NCBI GenBank assembly: GCA_015061605.1
Contig: SUWH01000020.1
Location: forward strand, 1-52,253
Reading direction: 5' to 3'
From: Lentisphaerota bacterium
GTDB lineage: Bacteria > Verrucomicrobiota > Lentisphaeria > Victivallales > Victivallaceae
DNA length: 52,253 bases
Part shown: positions 34,476-43,818 of the stretch, piece after piece
Layout: every line of letters starts with the position of its first letter
How positions within the stretch are numbered: the first letter of the stretch is position 1
Position numbers and translations under genes: made by a program
The notes under the pieces: model-generated
The model's database searches: none
What the model saw: only the letters and a program-made list of their open reading frames with translations
What the model was told of the DNA's origin: nothing

Positions 34476-35921
34476 ATGTTCGATTCATTGAGCGACAAGC
34501 TCCACGCAGTATTCAAGAAACTGCGCGGAGAGAGCCGCCTTTCGGAGTCCAACATCGCCGAAGCGATGCGGGAGATCCGGCTGGCGCTGTTGGAAGCCGA
34601 CGTCAATATTGAAATTGCGACGGCATTTATCGAAAAAGTAAAGAGTGACTGTATCGGTCAGGAGGTGCTCAAGAGCGTTTCTCCCGGACAGCAGGTCGTC
34701 CGCGTAGTCAACGATGCCATCGTTGAACTTCTCGGAGGCGGCGTGCGTGAACTGGAATTCAAAAGCAAGCCCTCGGTCATTATGCTTGTCGGTCTCCACG
34801 GCAGCGGTAAAACCACCACCGCCGGTAAACTGGCGCTGAAACTCAAACGTGAAGGCAAACGGGTTTTGCTGGTCGCCGGTGACGTTTACCGTCCCGCCGC
34901 TATTGATCAGTTGGAAACTCTCGGCCGGGAGATCGGAGTCCCGGTCCACGTTGAACGCACCAGCGTCAATGTTGCCGCCATCGCCTCCGATGCGGTCGCC
35001 GAAGCCAAATCGCAGGGCATGGATTGTGTCATTATCGACACCGCCGGGCGTCTTCAGATCGATGATATGATGGTGCAGGAGCTTATCCGCATCCGTCAGG
35101 CGGTGATGCCGGATGATATTCTGTTGGTCGCGGATGCCGCACTCGGTCAGGAAGCGGTTTCGGTCGGTCAGCACTTCCACGAAGCGTTGAATCTCACCGG
35201 TTTCATCCTCACCAAACTGGATGGTGACGCCCGCGGCGGTGCGGCATTGAGCATCCGCCAGGTTACCGGAGTTCCGATCAAATTCGCCGGTATGGGCGAA
35301 AAACTCGATGCCCTCGAAGTCTTCTATCCCGACCGCATGGCAAGCCGTATCCTCGGTATGGGAGATGTGGTTTCTCTGGTCGAAAAAGCGGCAGCGGAGA
35401 TCGATGAAGAGGAATCCAAAAAACTTTACGCCAAACTGAAAAAGAATCAGTTCGACTATAATGACTTCCTTTCCCAGTTGAAGCAGATCTCCAAACTGGG
35501 CGGCATGGAAGGCATTTTGAAATTCCTCCCCGGAGGCAAACAGCTTTCCAATGCAATGGCAGGAGTCGATACCGGAGCACTCAAACGCATGGAAGCAATG
35601 GTGCTTTCCATGACTCCGGCGGAACGGGAAAACCCCGATATCATGGATTTCTCCCGCCGCAAGCGTATCGCCCGCGGCTGCGGTATGCCCACCGAAACGG
35701 TCAGCTCATTTATCAAACAGTTTGAGATGATGCGCAAAATGATGCGCCCCGGCGGCATGATCGGTAAGATGATGGCAGGCGGTGCCATGCCGGAATTTGT
35801 CCCCGGCGGCGGTTTGCAGTGTGCGCCGGCCGCCATGAGCAAAAAAGAACAGGAAAAACGCAAAAAACTGGCTAAACTTGCCAAAAAAGAACGTGCTAAA
35901 CAGCGCAGGAAAAAACGCTGA
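34476..35921 (+). CDS. ffh: Signal recognition particle protein Ffh
   Basis: This 481-residue GTPase of the signal recognition particle brings nascent membrane proteins to FtsY. The N-domain is followed by the G-domain with GLHGSGKTTTAGKLA (about 107-121), DTAGRLQIDD and TKLDGDARGGAALS, then the Met-rich M-domain with QFEMMRKMMRPGGMIGKMM that binds 4.5S RNA. The C-terminal 35 residues are a Lys/Arg-rich tail (KKEQEKRKKLAKLAKKERAK). Start follows AGGAAAA. It probably continues into the next gene, 23 bp downstream. No 4.5S RNA gene was found nearby. Confidence 0.97.
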   Translation: MFDSLSDKLHAVFKKLRGESRLSESNIAEAMREIRLALLEADVNIEIATAFIEKVKSDCIGQEVLKSVSPGQQVVRVVNDAIVELLGGGVRELEFKSKPSVIMLVGLHGSGKTTTAGKLALKLKREGKRVLLVAGDVYRPAAIDQLETLGREIGVPVHVERTSVNVAAIASDAVAEAKSQGMDCVIIDTAGRLQIDDMMVQELIRIRQAVMPDDILLVADAALGQEAVSVGQHFHEALNLTGFILTKLDGDARGGAALSIRQVTGVPIKFAGMGEKLDALEVFYPDRMASRILGMGDVVSLVEKAAAEIDEEESKKLYAKLKKNQFDYNDFLSQLKQISKLGGMEGILKFLPGGKQLSNAMAGVDTGALKRMEAMVLSMTPAERENPDIMDFSRRKRIARGCGMPTETVSSFIKQFEMMRKMMRPGGMIGKMMAGGAMPEFVPGGGLQCAPAAMSKKEQEKRKKLAKLAKKERAKQRRKKR

Positions 35922-35944
35922 AAAATTTTCAGGGAGAATATATT

Positions 35945-36742
35945 ATGTTGGGAATCATTTTAATAACTTTTATCGGCATGGCAAGCGCTTATGCCGGGTA
36001 TACTCAATGGGGAACCGGATGGGGGATCGCCACCGGAGTTATGGTGATGATCATCGGCTGGGTCATCCTCGGATTGCTTCTGCGCAAAGCGAGCATGGTC
36101 AGACAGCTTAAAATACAGCAGATCATGGAGGATGGTCAGAACAAAGTCAACCGTCAGGTCGAAATGTTCAGCCGCCGTCCCCAGTCCAGTATGAACGGCA
36201 TCCGCCCCATAATTGAAAAACTTCAGCGCGATGCCACCTTGCGCGCACTTGAAGCCACTGAAGATTTCAAACCGCTCTACATCTGGACACCGATGCTCAA
36301 AAAACAGATCAATTCGATGAAAGTTCAGCTCTATTTTCAGTTGAAAGACAACAAAATGGTCGATGCTCTGCTGCCGCAATCCATGATGATGGATCCGCAG
36401 ACTGTCGCGATCAAACTGGTGCGGATGTATAAAAAAGATGATGTCAAAATCGACAAATTTTTCAAACGGGTGATCAACCGTTTCCGGGGCGATACCCGCG
36501 CTTTTGTCGCCTGTGTCTACGCCTGGATCAAGTTGAAAAAAGATGATCCCAAATCCGCTCTTGATGCATTGCTCAACGCCAAAAAGCTCAGCGATCATCC
36601 GGTGCTTTTAGATAATATCGATCACTTGACCAATGGTAAACTCAAGCATTTCAGCAACTCCGGCTTCAATGAAATGTGGTATGCATTGATGCTTGAAGAA
36701 CCAAAAATGAAACCCCAGCGTCAACGCGGCCGGATGTTCTGA
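35945..36742 (+). CDS. Membrane-anchored protein of unknown function
   Basis: The 265-residue protein has two N-terminal membrane helices (about 1-17 and 27-46), then a cytoplasmic helical part with TPR-like spacing (AFVACVYAWIKLKKDDPKSALDALLNAKKLSDHPVLLDNI). No family recognised. It starts 23 bp after ffh behind GGGAG and precedes an Mla-type transporter by 27 bp, so it may belong to either group. Confidence 0.7.
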   Translation: MLGIILITFIGMASAYAGYTQWGTGWGIATGVMVMIIGWVILGLLLRKASMVRQLKIQQIMEDGQNKVNRQVEMFSRRPQSSMNGIRPIIEKLQRDATLRALEATEDFKPLYIWTPMLKKQINSMKVQLYFQLKDNKMVDALLPQSMMMDPQTVAIKLVRMYKKDDVKIDKFFKRVINRFRGDTRAFVACVYAWIKLKKDDPKSALDALLNAKKLSDHPVLLDNIDHLTNGKLKHFSNSGFNEMWYALMLEEPKMKPQRQRGRMF

Positions 36743-36769
36743 CGCTTACAACGCAAGGCGGGAACTGCT

Positions 36770-37540
36770 TTGAATGGTTTGAAGAAGTTTTTTGCACCGC
36801 TTGTCGGGATACTTGTCTTTTCCGGCGGAGTGGTGCTGGCTCTGCCGGAGCTTTTCCGCCGCCGCAACCGGCGCTGGCGGGAATTTTTTTACTATTTCGA
36901 TCTCTGCGGCAGTCAATCGCTTTTGATCGTTCTGCTCATCTGTTTCCTTATGGGAGTGGTTCTGGGGATACAGGGCGCATTGCTGATGAGCAAGGTGGGT
37001 ACGGAGATATTCATGGTCGATCTGATCGGCTTTTCCGTACTTAAAGAGCTGGGGCCGCTGATGGTCGCGATCATCGCCACCGGACGTGCCGGTTCCGCTT
37101 TTGCCGCTGAAATCGGTACGATGAAAGTCAATGAGGAGTTGAGCGCACTGCAAACGCTCGGTATTGATCCTGAAGCTTATCTGGTCATTCCCAAATTGTG
37201 TGCTATGATCCTTACCATGCCGCTTCTGACCGTGTGCGGTGATGCTTCGGGTATCATTGGAGGAATGAGTGTCGGTGTGTCGGTGTGCGGCATTCCGGCA
37301 GAAGCATACTGGAGCAGAACGGTCGATGTTCTGGATGTGGCTTCTCTGCTGGGCGGATTGCTGAAAAGTGCCGTCTTTGCAATTTTGATAACCCTTGCCG
37401 GTTGTTATTACGGTTTTGCTTCCAGCGGAGATGCGCAGGGGGTCGGCCGGGCGGCGACGCAGGCGGTGGTGGCATCGATTTTTCTGGTAGTAGTTTCAGA
37501 TGCGGTGATGACACTGCTCTATTCATTTGTCGGGTGGTGA
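36770..37540 (+). CDS. mlaE: MlaE-type ABC transporter permease
   Basis: The permease (256 residues) belongs to a phospholipid/lipid transporter of the Mla family, which moves lipids between inner and outer membranes. The hallmark EIGTMKVNEELSALQTLGIDP is followed by AYLVIPKLCAMILTMPLL; five to six membrane segments. The start is TTG at 36770 (no in-frame ATG upstream or soon after) with AAGGCGGG before it. The ATPase gene follows directly, then an MCE protein. No MlaB or MlaC homologue is encoded here. Confidence 0.92.
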   Translation: MNGLKKFFAPLVGILVFSGGVVLALPELFRRRNRRWREFFYYFDLCGSQSLLIVLLICFLMGVVLGIQGALLMSKVGTEIFMVDLIGFSVLKELGPLMVAIIATGRAGSAFAAEIGTMKVNEELSALQTLGIDPEAYLVIPKLCAMILTMPLLTVCGDASGIIGGMSVGVSVCGIPAEAYWSRTVDVLDVASLLGGLLKSAVFAILITLAGCYYGFASSGDAQGVGRAATQAVVASIFLVVVSDAVMTLLYSFVGW

Positions 37541-37544
37541 AGTC

Positions 37545-38327
37545 ATGGAAAAAAATTGTATCGTTGAAGTCCGTGAGCTTACCATCGGTTACGGAGAAAA
37601 AGTTGTATTGGAAAATTTGAATTTTTCCATCCATTCCGGTGAAATCGTCTGCATCATGGGCGATTCCGGTTGCGGAAAAAGTACTCTGCTCAAGCATATC
37701 ATAGGGCTCTATGAGCCGATGAAAGGGGATATTTTTATCCGTAATAAAAGTATTGTATTTGCTTCGGAAACGGAAAAGAAGTCGATCATGCGCAGTTTCG
37801 GTGTGACCTATCAGGGAGGAGCGTTGTTCGGTTCGATGACGGTCGCTGAAAATGTTGAATTTCCTCTGCGTGAATACAGCGATCTGGATTTTTCAGAACG
37901 GATGAAAATCGTGGAAGAAAAACTTGAACTGGTCGGATTGGCAGGTTTCGGAGACTATATGCCTTCTGAACTGTCCGGAGGCATGCGCAAACGTGCCGGA
38001 TTGGCGCGGGCTCTGGTTCTGGAACCTGATCTGCTGTTTTTTGATGAGCCGTCAGCCGGACTGGATCCGGTAAGTTCCGCCGAACTTGATAAGCTTATTC
38101 TCAAGCTCCGGGAGCATGCCGGAGCGACAATAGTGGTCATTACCCATGAATTGGACAGTATTTTTGCAATCGGAGACCGGGCATTGATGCTGGATAAAGC
38201 CCGCCGCACGCTGGTGGCGGACGATACTCCGGAAAACCTTTTGAAAAAATCTGCCGATCCCTGGGTGAAAAATTTTATGAACCGGGGTGGTTTGGGTTGT
38301 AAACGGAGTTTTATTGATCATGAATGA
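37545..38327 (+). CDS. mlaF: MlaF-type ABC transporter ATPase
   Basis: The 260-residue protein has all ABC motifs: Walker A GDSGCGKST (39-47), Q-loop YQGGALFGSMTVAENV typical of MlaF, signature LSGGMRKRAGLARAL, Walker B LLFFDEPSAGLDP and H-loop VITHEL. It drives the MlaE permease. The ATG at 37545 is four bases after the permease stop. Its end overlaps the MCE gene start by eight bases. Confidence 0.93.
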   Translation: MEKNCIVEVRELTIGYGEKVVLENLNFSIHSGEIVCIMGDSGCGKSTLLKHIIGLYEPMKGDIFIRNKSIVFASETEKKSIMRSFGVTYQGGALFGSMTVAENVEFPLREYSDLDFSERMKIVEEKLELVGLAGFGDYMPSELSGGMRKRAGLARALVLEPDLLFFDEPSAGLDPVSSAELDKLILKLREHAGATIVVITHELDSIFAIGDRALMLDKARRTLVADDTPENLLKKSADPWVKNFMNRGGLGCKRSFIDHE

Positions 38328-39300
38328 ACGCAGAAATCGTTTGAGAGCCGGAATTTTTGCAGCATTGACCTTACTGCTTTTACTGGTGATGATGTTTTAT
38401 TTCGGCATGTCGCAGATTTTTATTCACAAAGTAGGAGCTGTGACCTGTTTCTCCGAATCGGTGCAGGGGTTGAGCAACGGTTCGGAGGTGAAATATCAGG
38501 GGGTAAAAGTCGGTTCGGTAAAAAGCATCCGCATCCTGCCGCAGGAGAAATTGATAAAAGTCAATATGGATATCGAACTGGATAAGTTTGAACACGGAAG
38601 TAATTCAGAAAGTTCTGCGGAACGCGAACGGAAGTTCTATGATTTTCTGCGCCGGGAAATGGCACAGGGACTGCGCTGCCGGTTGGAGTTTGTCGGTATT
38701 ACCGGCATGAAATATGTAAGTTTTGATTATTATGAAAAGCCGGAAAATCCTCTGCCGGTCGCCCCGGCAGTCATTCGCAGCGACGGCATTATCTATATTC
38801 CGGCGGTAAGTTCAAGTTTCAAAGATATCATGGTCGCCATGACCCGCGCGCTGGACAAGATTTCCCGGATCAAATTTGAAGCGATCTATGACCAGGTCGA
38901 AGATGTCCTCAAAGAGCTTAATTCCACCTTGTCAGCTCCGGAGATCAGGTCCACTTTGCAGCATGTCAGTACAATGACTTCCAATCTGGCGCGCACTACT
39001 GATGCGCTTGCCAAGGTTTTGAGCGAAAAACGTATGGATGAACTGGTCGGCAATGTCAATAACAGTGCCGCCGCCGTCAATGTGCTGGTCAAGCAGCTGA
39101 CCGGAATTTCGGAAAAGATGAAACTTCCTGAAACCGCTTCAACTATCCGCGATGTTTCCGAAGCGGCTCTCAATACCCGGCAGGAGTTGGCGGCGACTAT
39201 TCTCAAGCTCAATGAAGCACTGGATTCGTTGCGCCGGTTGTGCGATTTGATAAGCAATGACCCCGGATTTATTTTCGGTGCCAATAAGAAAGCGGAATAA
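38320..39300 (+). CDS. mlaD: MCE-domain (MlaD-type) lipid-binding protein
   Basis: The 326-residue protein has one N-terminal membrane helix (about 9-30) and an MCE domain facing the periplasm: VTCFSESVQGLSNGSEVKYQGVKVGSVKSI in pieces, and GLRCRLEFVGITGMKYVSFDY. The C-terminal 150 residues are helical (coiled-coil-like) and would extend into the periplasm. E. coli MlaD has only 183 residues, so this one may form a longer bridge. ATG at 38320 overlaps the mlaF stop. Confidence 0.9.
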   Translation: MNERRNRLRAGIFAALTLLLLLVMMFYFGMSQIFIHKVGAVTCFSESVQGLSNGSEVKYQGVKVGSVKSIRILPQEKLIKVNMDIELDKFEHGSNSESSAERERKFYDFLRREMAQGLRCRLEFVGITGMKYVSFDYYEKPENPLPVAPAVIRSDGIIYIPAVSSSFKDIMVAMTRALDKISRIKFEAIYDQVEDVLKELNSTLSAPEIRSTLQHVSTMTSNLARTTDALAKVLSEKRMDELVGNVNNSAAAVNVLVKQLTGISEKMKLPETASTIRDVSEAALNTRQELAATILKLNEALDSLRRLCDLISNDPGFIFGANKKAE

Positions 39301-39311
39301 GGATTTTTTTG

Positions 39312-39701
39312 ATGGATACGGAATTTGAAAATAAGATCGCTCTTTTGACCGAGCGGGAAACTGCATATACTGCCGATGCTTACCATTTTGTTGCTGAAGC
39401 AGTGAATTATACTGTCGGTAAACTTCCGGCTCACCGCCATGTTACGGCTCTCGAATTGCTTAAAGGGGCAAGGGAAATGGCGATGAATCTTTATGGAGCA
39501 GTGGCACATGAGGTGCTGCGTTCCTACGGGATAAAGAGCGCTTCTGATGTCGGGAAAATCGTTTATCTGCTCATTTCGGTTAATCTGCTTTCTTCATCCG
39601 AAGATGATTCTCCGGAGGATTTTGAGATCGATTTTGAACCGGTTCCATCGGTTGGTGATGTGGAAATTTCGGTCGAACCGGCAAATCTCTGCATTGATTG
39701 A
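39312..39701 (+). CDS. Minf_1886 family protein
   Basis: This small 129-residue protein carries the family pattern AYHFVAEAVNYTVGKL...RHVTALELLKGAREMAMNLYGAVAHEVLRSYGI. The family is known from PVC bacteria and relatives; its function is unknown. The acidic tail (EDDSPEDFEIDFEP) is extra. It lies 11 bp after mlaD with AAGGA before ATG 39312, and 12 bp before the M16 protease gene, so it is inside the Mla operon. Confidence 0.83.
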   Translation: MDTEFENKIALLTERETAYTADAYHFVAEAVNYTVGKLPAHRHVTALELLKGAREMAMNLYGAVAHEVLRSYGIKSASDVGKIVYLLISVNLLSSSEDDSPEDFEIDFEPVPSVGDVEISVEPANLCID

Positions 39702-39713
39702 GGGTGAACACAG

Positions 39714-42227
39714 ATGGATTTTTTAAAGAAATGTGTAAGTTGCACGCTCGATAACGGTTTTGTCTGCTATTTTCTGCACCGTCCGGGACCGGCGGTGGAA
39801 TTGCAAGTACATGTCGCCACGGGAAGTGTCCATGAAGGAGATTTTCTCGGTCACGGATTGTCCCACTTCCTTGAACATATGCTGTTTCAGGGATGCCGCA
39901 ACTATCCCGGCCACGCTGTCGCCGATACCGTCACTGAACTTGGCGGCGATCTCAATGCCTATACCGGATGTGACCGCACCTGTTACCGGATGACTCTGCC
40001 TGCAATTGATTGTTTGACCGGGGTGAATATGCTTGCTTCGATGGTGCAGTTCCCGGAACTGCCCGCTGAACGTTTTATTCAGGAAAAGGAGGTCATACTC
40101 CGCGAATGTGAGCGCAGTATGGATAATGTCGGCAACCGGATGTTTGAAAAATTTATCAGCACCATGTTCATCCGGCATCCGCTGCGCCACCCGGTCATCG
40201 GTTACAAAGAACTTATTTCAAAAGTCGACCGCGAAATGGCTCTGGAATATCACCGTTTGCGTTACACTCCCGACCGTTCTTTTATGGTGGTGGTCGGCAA
40301 TGTGGAGGCGGCAGAACTTTTTGATGCCGTTAAAGCTGATTTCGGCAGCTGGGCACGGAAAAATTTGAGTGAGATCATTCTGCCGCAGGAAGATGTTCCT
40401 TATGGCGGACGCAATGGAGAATTGATCTTCCCCGATCCGGTATCCCGGGCGATGTGGGGCATTAAAGTTCCGGAATTGGGCGACCCGCGTCTGGTGGCGA
40501 TGGATGTGCTTTCCGGAATGCTCGGTACCGGTGACGGTTCGATCCTGAATACTGAACTGGTGTTGAAAAAACAGCTCGCGCTCAATATCCGCAGTTTCTG
40601 TTTTCCTCTGGGCAACTGCGCTTTGACCGGAGTGAGCATGGAGTGTGAACCCGGAAAACTTCAGCGCGCCGAAAGAGCACTTGATAAAATTTTAAGTGAG
40701 TGTGCCGCAGGAAAAATCAGTGCCGCCCGCATGGAACGCGAAAAAGGTCAGCAGTATGCCGACCGTTTACGCAGTTTGCGCAATATCGTCGGCGTGGCAG
40801 GGGAAATTGCAGAGGGAGTTCTCCGCTTCGGTGATCCGGGGGCCGGAGACCGTTATGTTGAGCAGTTGCAGAAGGTTTCCATTGATGATGTGAAATCGTG
40901 TGCCGCAGAATTTCTGGGCGGCAACCGCTGGGTCAGGATCCGTCAGCTTGCCAAATCTCCCAAAGTAAAAAGCCGCAGAGATGAATCAAAGAGTTCCATC
41001 GAGATTTGCAAATTGTCCAACGGAACTTCTGTCATCTGTGCCGCAGACAGATCATTGCCGTTGTGCAGTTTTGCTCTGGTACTCCCCGGCGGGACGATCC
41101 GTGAAGCAAATGGCAAGGCGGGTATTTCCCAGTTGTGCGCATCTTTGATGAGTGCCAAAATGGTTGGCATGAGCGAAGAAACTGTACTGAAAAAACTGGA
41201 TGAACTGTGCGTGGATATAGATGTTTCTTCCGGGGCAAATTCAATTATGCTGGAATTCAGCGTGCCGAAGAAAAAATTCGCTTCCGCTGTCGAATTTATG
41301 GGAAAACTGCTGGGAAAAGCGGAATTTACTCCCCAAATCATGGAACGGGAACGCCGCTATCTTATCGAGCGGCTCAAGATCCGGCAGGTTCAGCCGGTCA
41401 AAGCCGCTTTGGATACGATGCAGCAGTTGATGTACGGCAATCACCCTTATGCCAATGGAACTTCCGGAAAGATGGAGGATTTGCAGAGTATCACGCTTAA
41501 TGAGGTAAGGGATTTTTATGACAGACTCTGGAATCCGGAAAAGGTCGTGATCGGTTTCGCCGGAGACTGTACCGTCGAAGATGCTGAAAAACTGGCAGAG
41601 AAATTTGCGGCAAATATCACTTGGAGCAACGGAACTCTTGAACTTCCGGAAAAGCCGCAGTTTTTCAGCGGAATAAAACGGGAGCAGTTCACCCTGCCGC
41701 GCGAACAGACCGTCGCATTGCGGAGTTTGCCCGGGGCGGCGTTGGATGATCCGGAAACGGTCAACGCTATTGAAATACTTTCCATGATGGAAAACGGTCT
41801 GGGATCAAATTTGTTTAAAGTCGTCCGGGAAGATAATGCCTTGAGTTATTCGGTCGGAATGACCTTTACCAGCGGGTTTCATACCGGAACCGTGAGCTTT
41901 TACGCGATGACCACCCCGGGGGCAGGGGAACAGGTGCTGGAACTCTTTGAGGCGGAGATAAAACGGCTCGCCAATGGTAACTTCAGCGATGAAGAGTTCG
42001 CTTCCGCTTGTCAGGGCGCGGCTTTTGAAAGTGAAGTGAGTTTTGCCAAGCCGGAATCCCTGCTCCGTTCTGCATTGTTGGAAGATTATTACGGATTTGA
42101 TGCCAAAGCGATCCTTGACAAACCGGCGGTGTTCCGGAGTTATTCAAGAGAAAAATTCTCCGCTGCCATGCGGAAACTTTTTACCTCTCCGGACGGTTGT
42201 ACCGTGCTGGTACTTCCGGAAGAGTGA
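39714..42227 (+). CDS. M16-family zinc peptidase
   Basis: The protein is an 837-residue two-half insulysin/pitrilysin-type protease. The active N-half has HFLEH (51-55; HxxEH inverted zinc motif) and the third ligand Glu131 in VILRE. The C-half (about 420 on) is an inactive copy without the motif, as usual for the family. No signal peptide is seen, so it may be cytoplasmic or exported another way. AGGGTGA precedes the start. It is last in the Mla-Minf_1886 group; substrate unknown. Confidence 0.9.
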   Translation: MDFLKKCVSCTLDNGFVCYFLHRPGPAVELQVHVATGSVHEGDFLGHGLSHFLEHMLFQGCRNYPGHAVADTVTELGGDLNAYTGCDRTCYRMTLPAIDCLTGVNMLASMVQFPELPAERFIQEKEVILRECERSMDNVGNRMFEKFISTMFIRHPLRHPVIGYKELISKVDREMALEYHRLRYTPDRSFMVVVGNVEAAELFDAVKADFGSWARKNLSEIILPQEDVPYGGRNGELIFPDPVSRAMWGIKVPELGDPRLVAMDVLSGMLGTGDGSILNTELVLKKQLALNIRSFCFPLGNCALTGVSMECEPGKLQRAERALDKILSECAAGKISAARMEREKGQQYADRLRSLRNIVGVAGEIAEGVLRFGDPGAGDRYVEQLQKVSIDDVKSCAAEFLGGNRWVRIRQLAKSPKVKSRRDESKSSIEICKLSNGTSVICAADRSLPLCSFALVLPGGTIREANGKAGISQLCASLMSAKMVGMSEETVLKKLDELCVDIDVSSGANSIMLEFSVPKKKFASAVEFMGKLLGKAEFTPQIMERERRYLIERLKIRQVQPVKAALDTMQQLMYGNHPYANGTSGKMEDLQSITLNEVRDFYDRLWNPEKVVIGFAGDCTVEDAEKLAEKFAANITWSNGTLELPEKPQFFSGIKREQFTLPREQTVALRSLPGAALDDPETVNAIEILSMMENGLGSNLFKVVREDNALSYSVGMTFTSGFHTGTVSFYAMTTPGAGEQVLELFEAEIKRLANGNFSDEEFASACQGAAFESEVSFAKPESLLRSALLEDYYGFDAKAILDKPAVFRSYSREKFSAAMRKLFTSPDGCTVLVLPEE

Positions 42228-42339
42228 ATTATCAACTGCAATGTTGAAAAATTCCCCCAAGCGTTTACATTGATTTTCTCATAGAGGATAAGCCCGTACC
42301 ATCCGGTGCGGGGTACAAAACATCTGTGAGGAGAAATGT

Positions 42340-43818
42340 ATGGAAAAATCATGGTTTTTCCGGGGCAGGGGGGAGTTGTCAGGCGGCGGGATCATCCGTC
42401 TCCTGTCGTTGTGTGTGATCGTATCGGGGGCAGTTCTGCATGGAGCTGAACCGGATATCCCGGAGCAGAATATCCGGAAGATCCGGCTTATTCAGGATGA
42501 TGCCCAGGATTACATGGTTTCAAAGATCTACTCTTTGAAATACACTCAAGCCAACGATCTCATACCTTTTGTCAGCGGTATGGTACTGCGCTACAACAAC
42601 AACTCTTCGGTCAACAGCATCGAATACGGCAACAATCAGCAATATCTTACCGTGACCTGTCCGGTAAAGATGATGCCTTATGTCGATGATTTTGTCGCCA
42701 AAGCCGACCGCGACATCAAAGTTGACGGCAGAGTTCCCGGAGATATCATCCGCGGTACCGGTATTACCCGGGCGGTCTACCGTCCGAAGTACCGCTCCGG
42801 TCAGGTGCTGCTGGATATGCTGGTCAACTCTGTTATCGGTTCCGGGCCGCAGGACTCATTGTATGCCTGGGATGCCAACAGCAACCAGATCTACTGGAAA
42901 GACAACCTCGGATACACCCAGTATGTCTTTCAGTTTTTAGGTTATCTCGACCGTCCGGCTCCGCAGATAACGCTTGAATTCACCGTCTACGAGATACGGG
43001 AGAGTAAACTGCGCGATCTGGGGATCGAATATCTGGCGTGGAAAAACGGTCCGGGATTGAATATGTTTCAGGTCGCATTCAATGTATTCGGAATCAGTTC
43101 TGCCGGGAGTGCGGCACTTCAGGCGGTTTCCGGTCCGGTCGGCGGATTCTTTTTTGCGCCGCAGTTTGATGCCAGTTTCATCCGGATGCTTCAGCAAAGC
43201 GGTCATGCGGAAGTGACCAGCCGCGCGGCAATGACCGTTTCCAATTCGGCAACGGCGGATTATGAAATATTTTTCAACCCCGACGGACAGAATATCATCA
43301 AAGGTGACAACGATCACATGAGCGTTACCGGAAGTTCGCTTTCCGGAAGCGGTCTCAATCAGATCTATGCCAGAATCAGTAAACCTGCAGTCAACATCCA
43401 TTATGGGGAATCCCAGGATGGATACCCGGCAAATGAAGCCTTTGAAGTGGCAAATTATTCACCGGGCAAATATGTACAGTATCCGGGAACACTGGTTTTC
43501 GGTTACTCCATCCAAAACGCCAATGTGGTCGAAAGAAGCAATCAGGGGATGGAACTTATCGAATCAGGAGAAGTTTCCGGCAACGCCCTCATCCCGCTCA
43601 ATAAAGAGGTCATTCTCGGGCGCTGGGAGAAAAAAAGCGTGGTTGAACAGGTCATCGGCATACCGTTTCTTATCCGTATCCCGATCTTGCGCTACATTTT
43701 CGGCACCGTCACCCGGCAGCAGGAAAGTACCCATGTCTGCGTCGCGGTCAAGGCTTCTTTGCTCAATACCGCCAAACCCGAACAGCTTGACACCGGAATT
43801 TTGAAAAGGATAAAATGA
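42340..43818 (+). CDS. Secretin-like outer-membrane protein 1
   Basis: The 492-residue exported protein has a signal segment after a basic N-terminus (about 18-36, LLSLCVIVSGAVLHGA). An N-domain of secretin type (SLKYTQANDLIPFVSGMV) is followed by a core start PAPQITLEFTVYEIRESKLRDLGIEY and end SGNALIPLNKEVILG then IPFLIRIPILRYIFG, in the order found in GspD/PilQ proteins. It is shorter than real GspD. Start follows GAGGAG, with TTTACA, 17 bp, GATAAG upstream as a possible promoter. A paralogue follows immediately. No other type II secretion or pilus gene is in the window. Confidence 0.72.
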   Translation: MEKSWFFRGRGELSGGGIIRLLSLCVIVSGAVLHGAEPDIPEQNIRKIRLIQDDAQDYMVSKIYSLKYTQANDLIPFVSGMVLRYNNNSSVNSIEYGNNQQYLTVTCPVKMMPYVDDFVAKADRDIKVDGRVPGDIIRGTGITRAVYRPKYRSGQVLLDMLVNSVIGSGPQDSLYAWDANSNQIYWKDNLGYTQYVFQFLGYLDRPAPQITLEFTVYEIRESKLRDLGIEYLAWKNGPGLNMFQVAFNVFGISSAGSAALQAVSGPVGGFFFAPQFDASFIRMLQQSGHAEVTSRAAMTVSNSATADYEIFFNPDGQNIIKGDNDHMSVTGSSLSGSGLNQIYARISKPAVNIHYGESQDGYPANEAFEVANYSPGKYVQYPGTLVFGYSIQNANVVERSNQGMELIESGEVSGNALIPLNKEVILGRWEKKSVVEQVIGIPFLIRIPILRYIFGTVTRQQESTHVCVAVKASLLNTAKPEQLDTGILKRIK

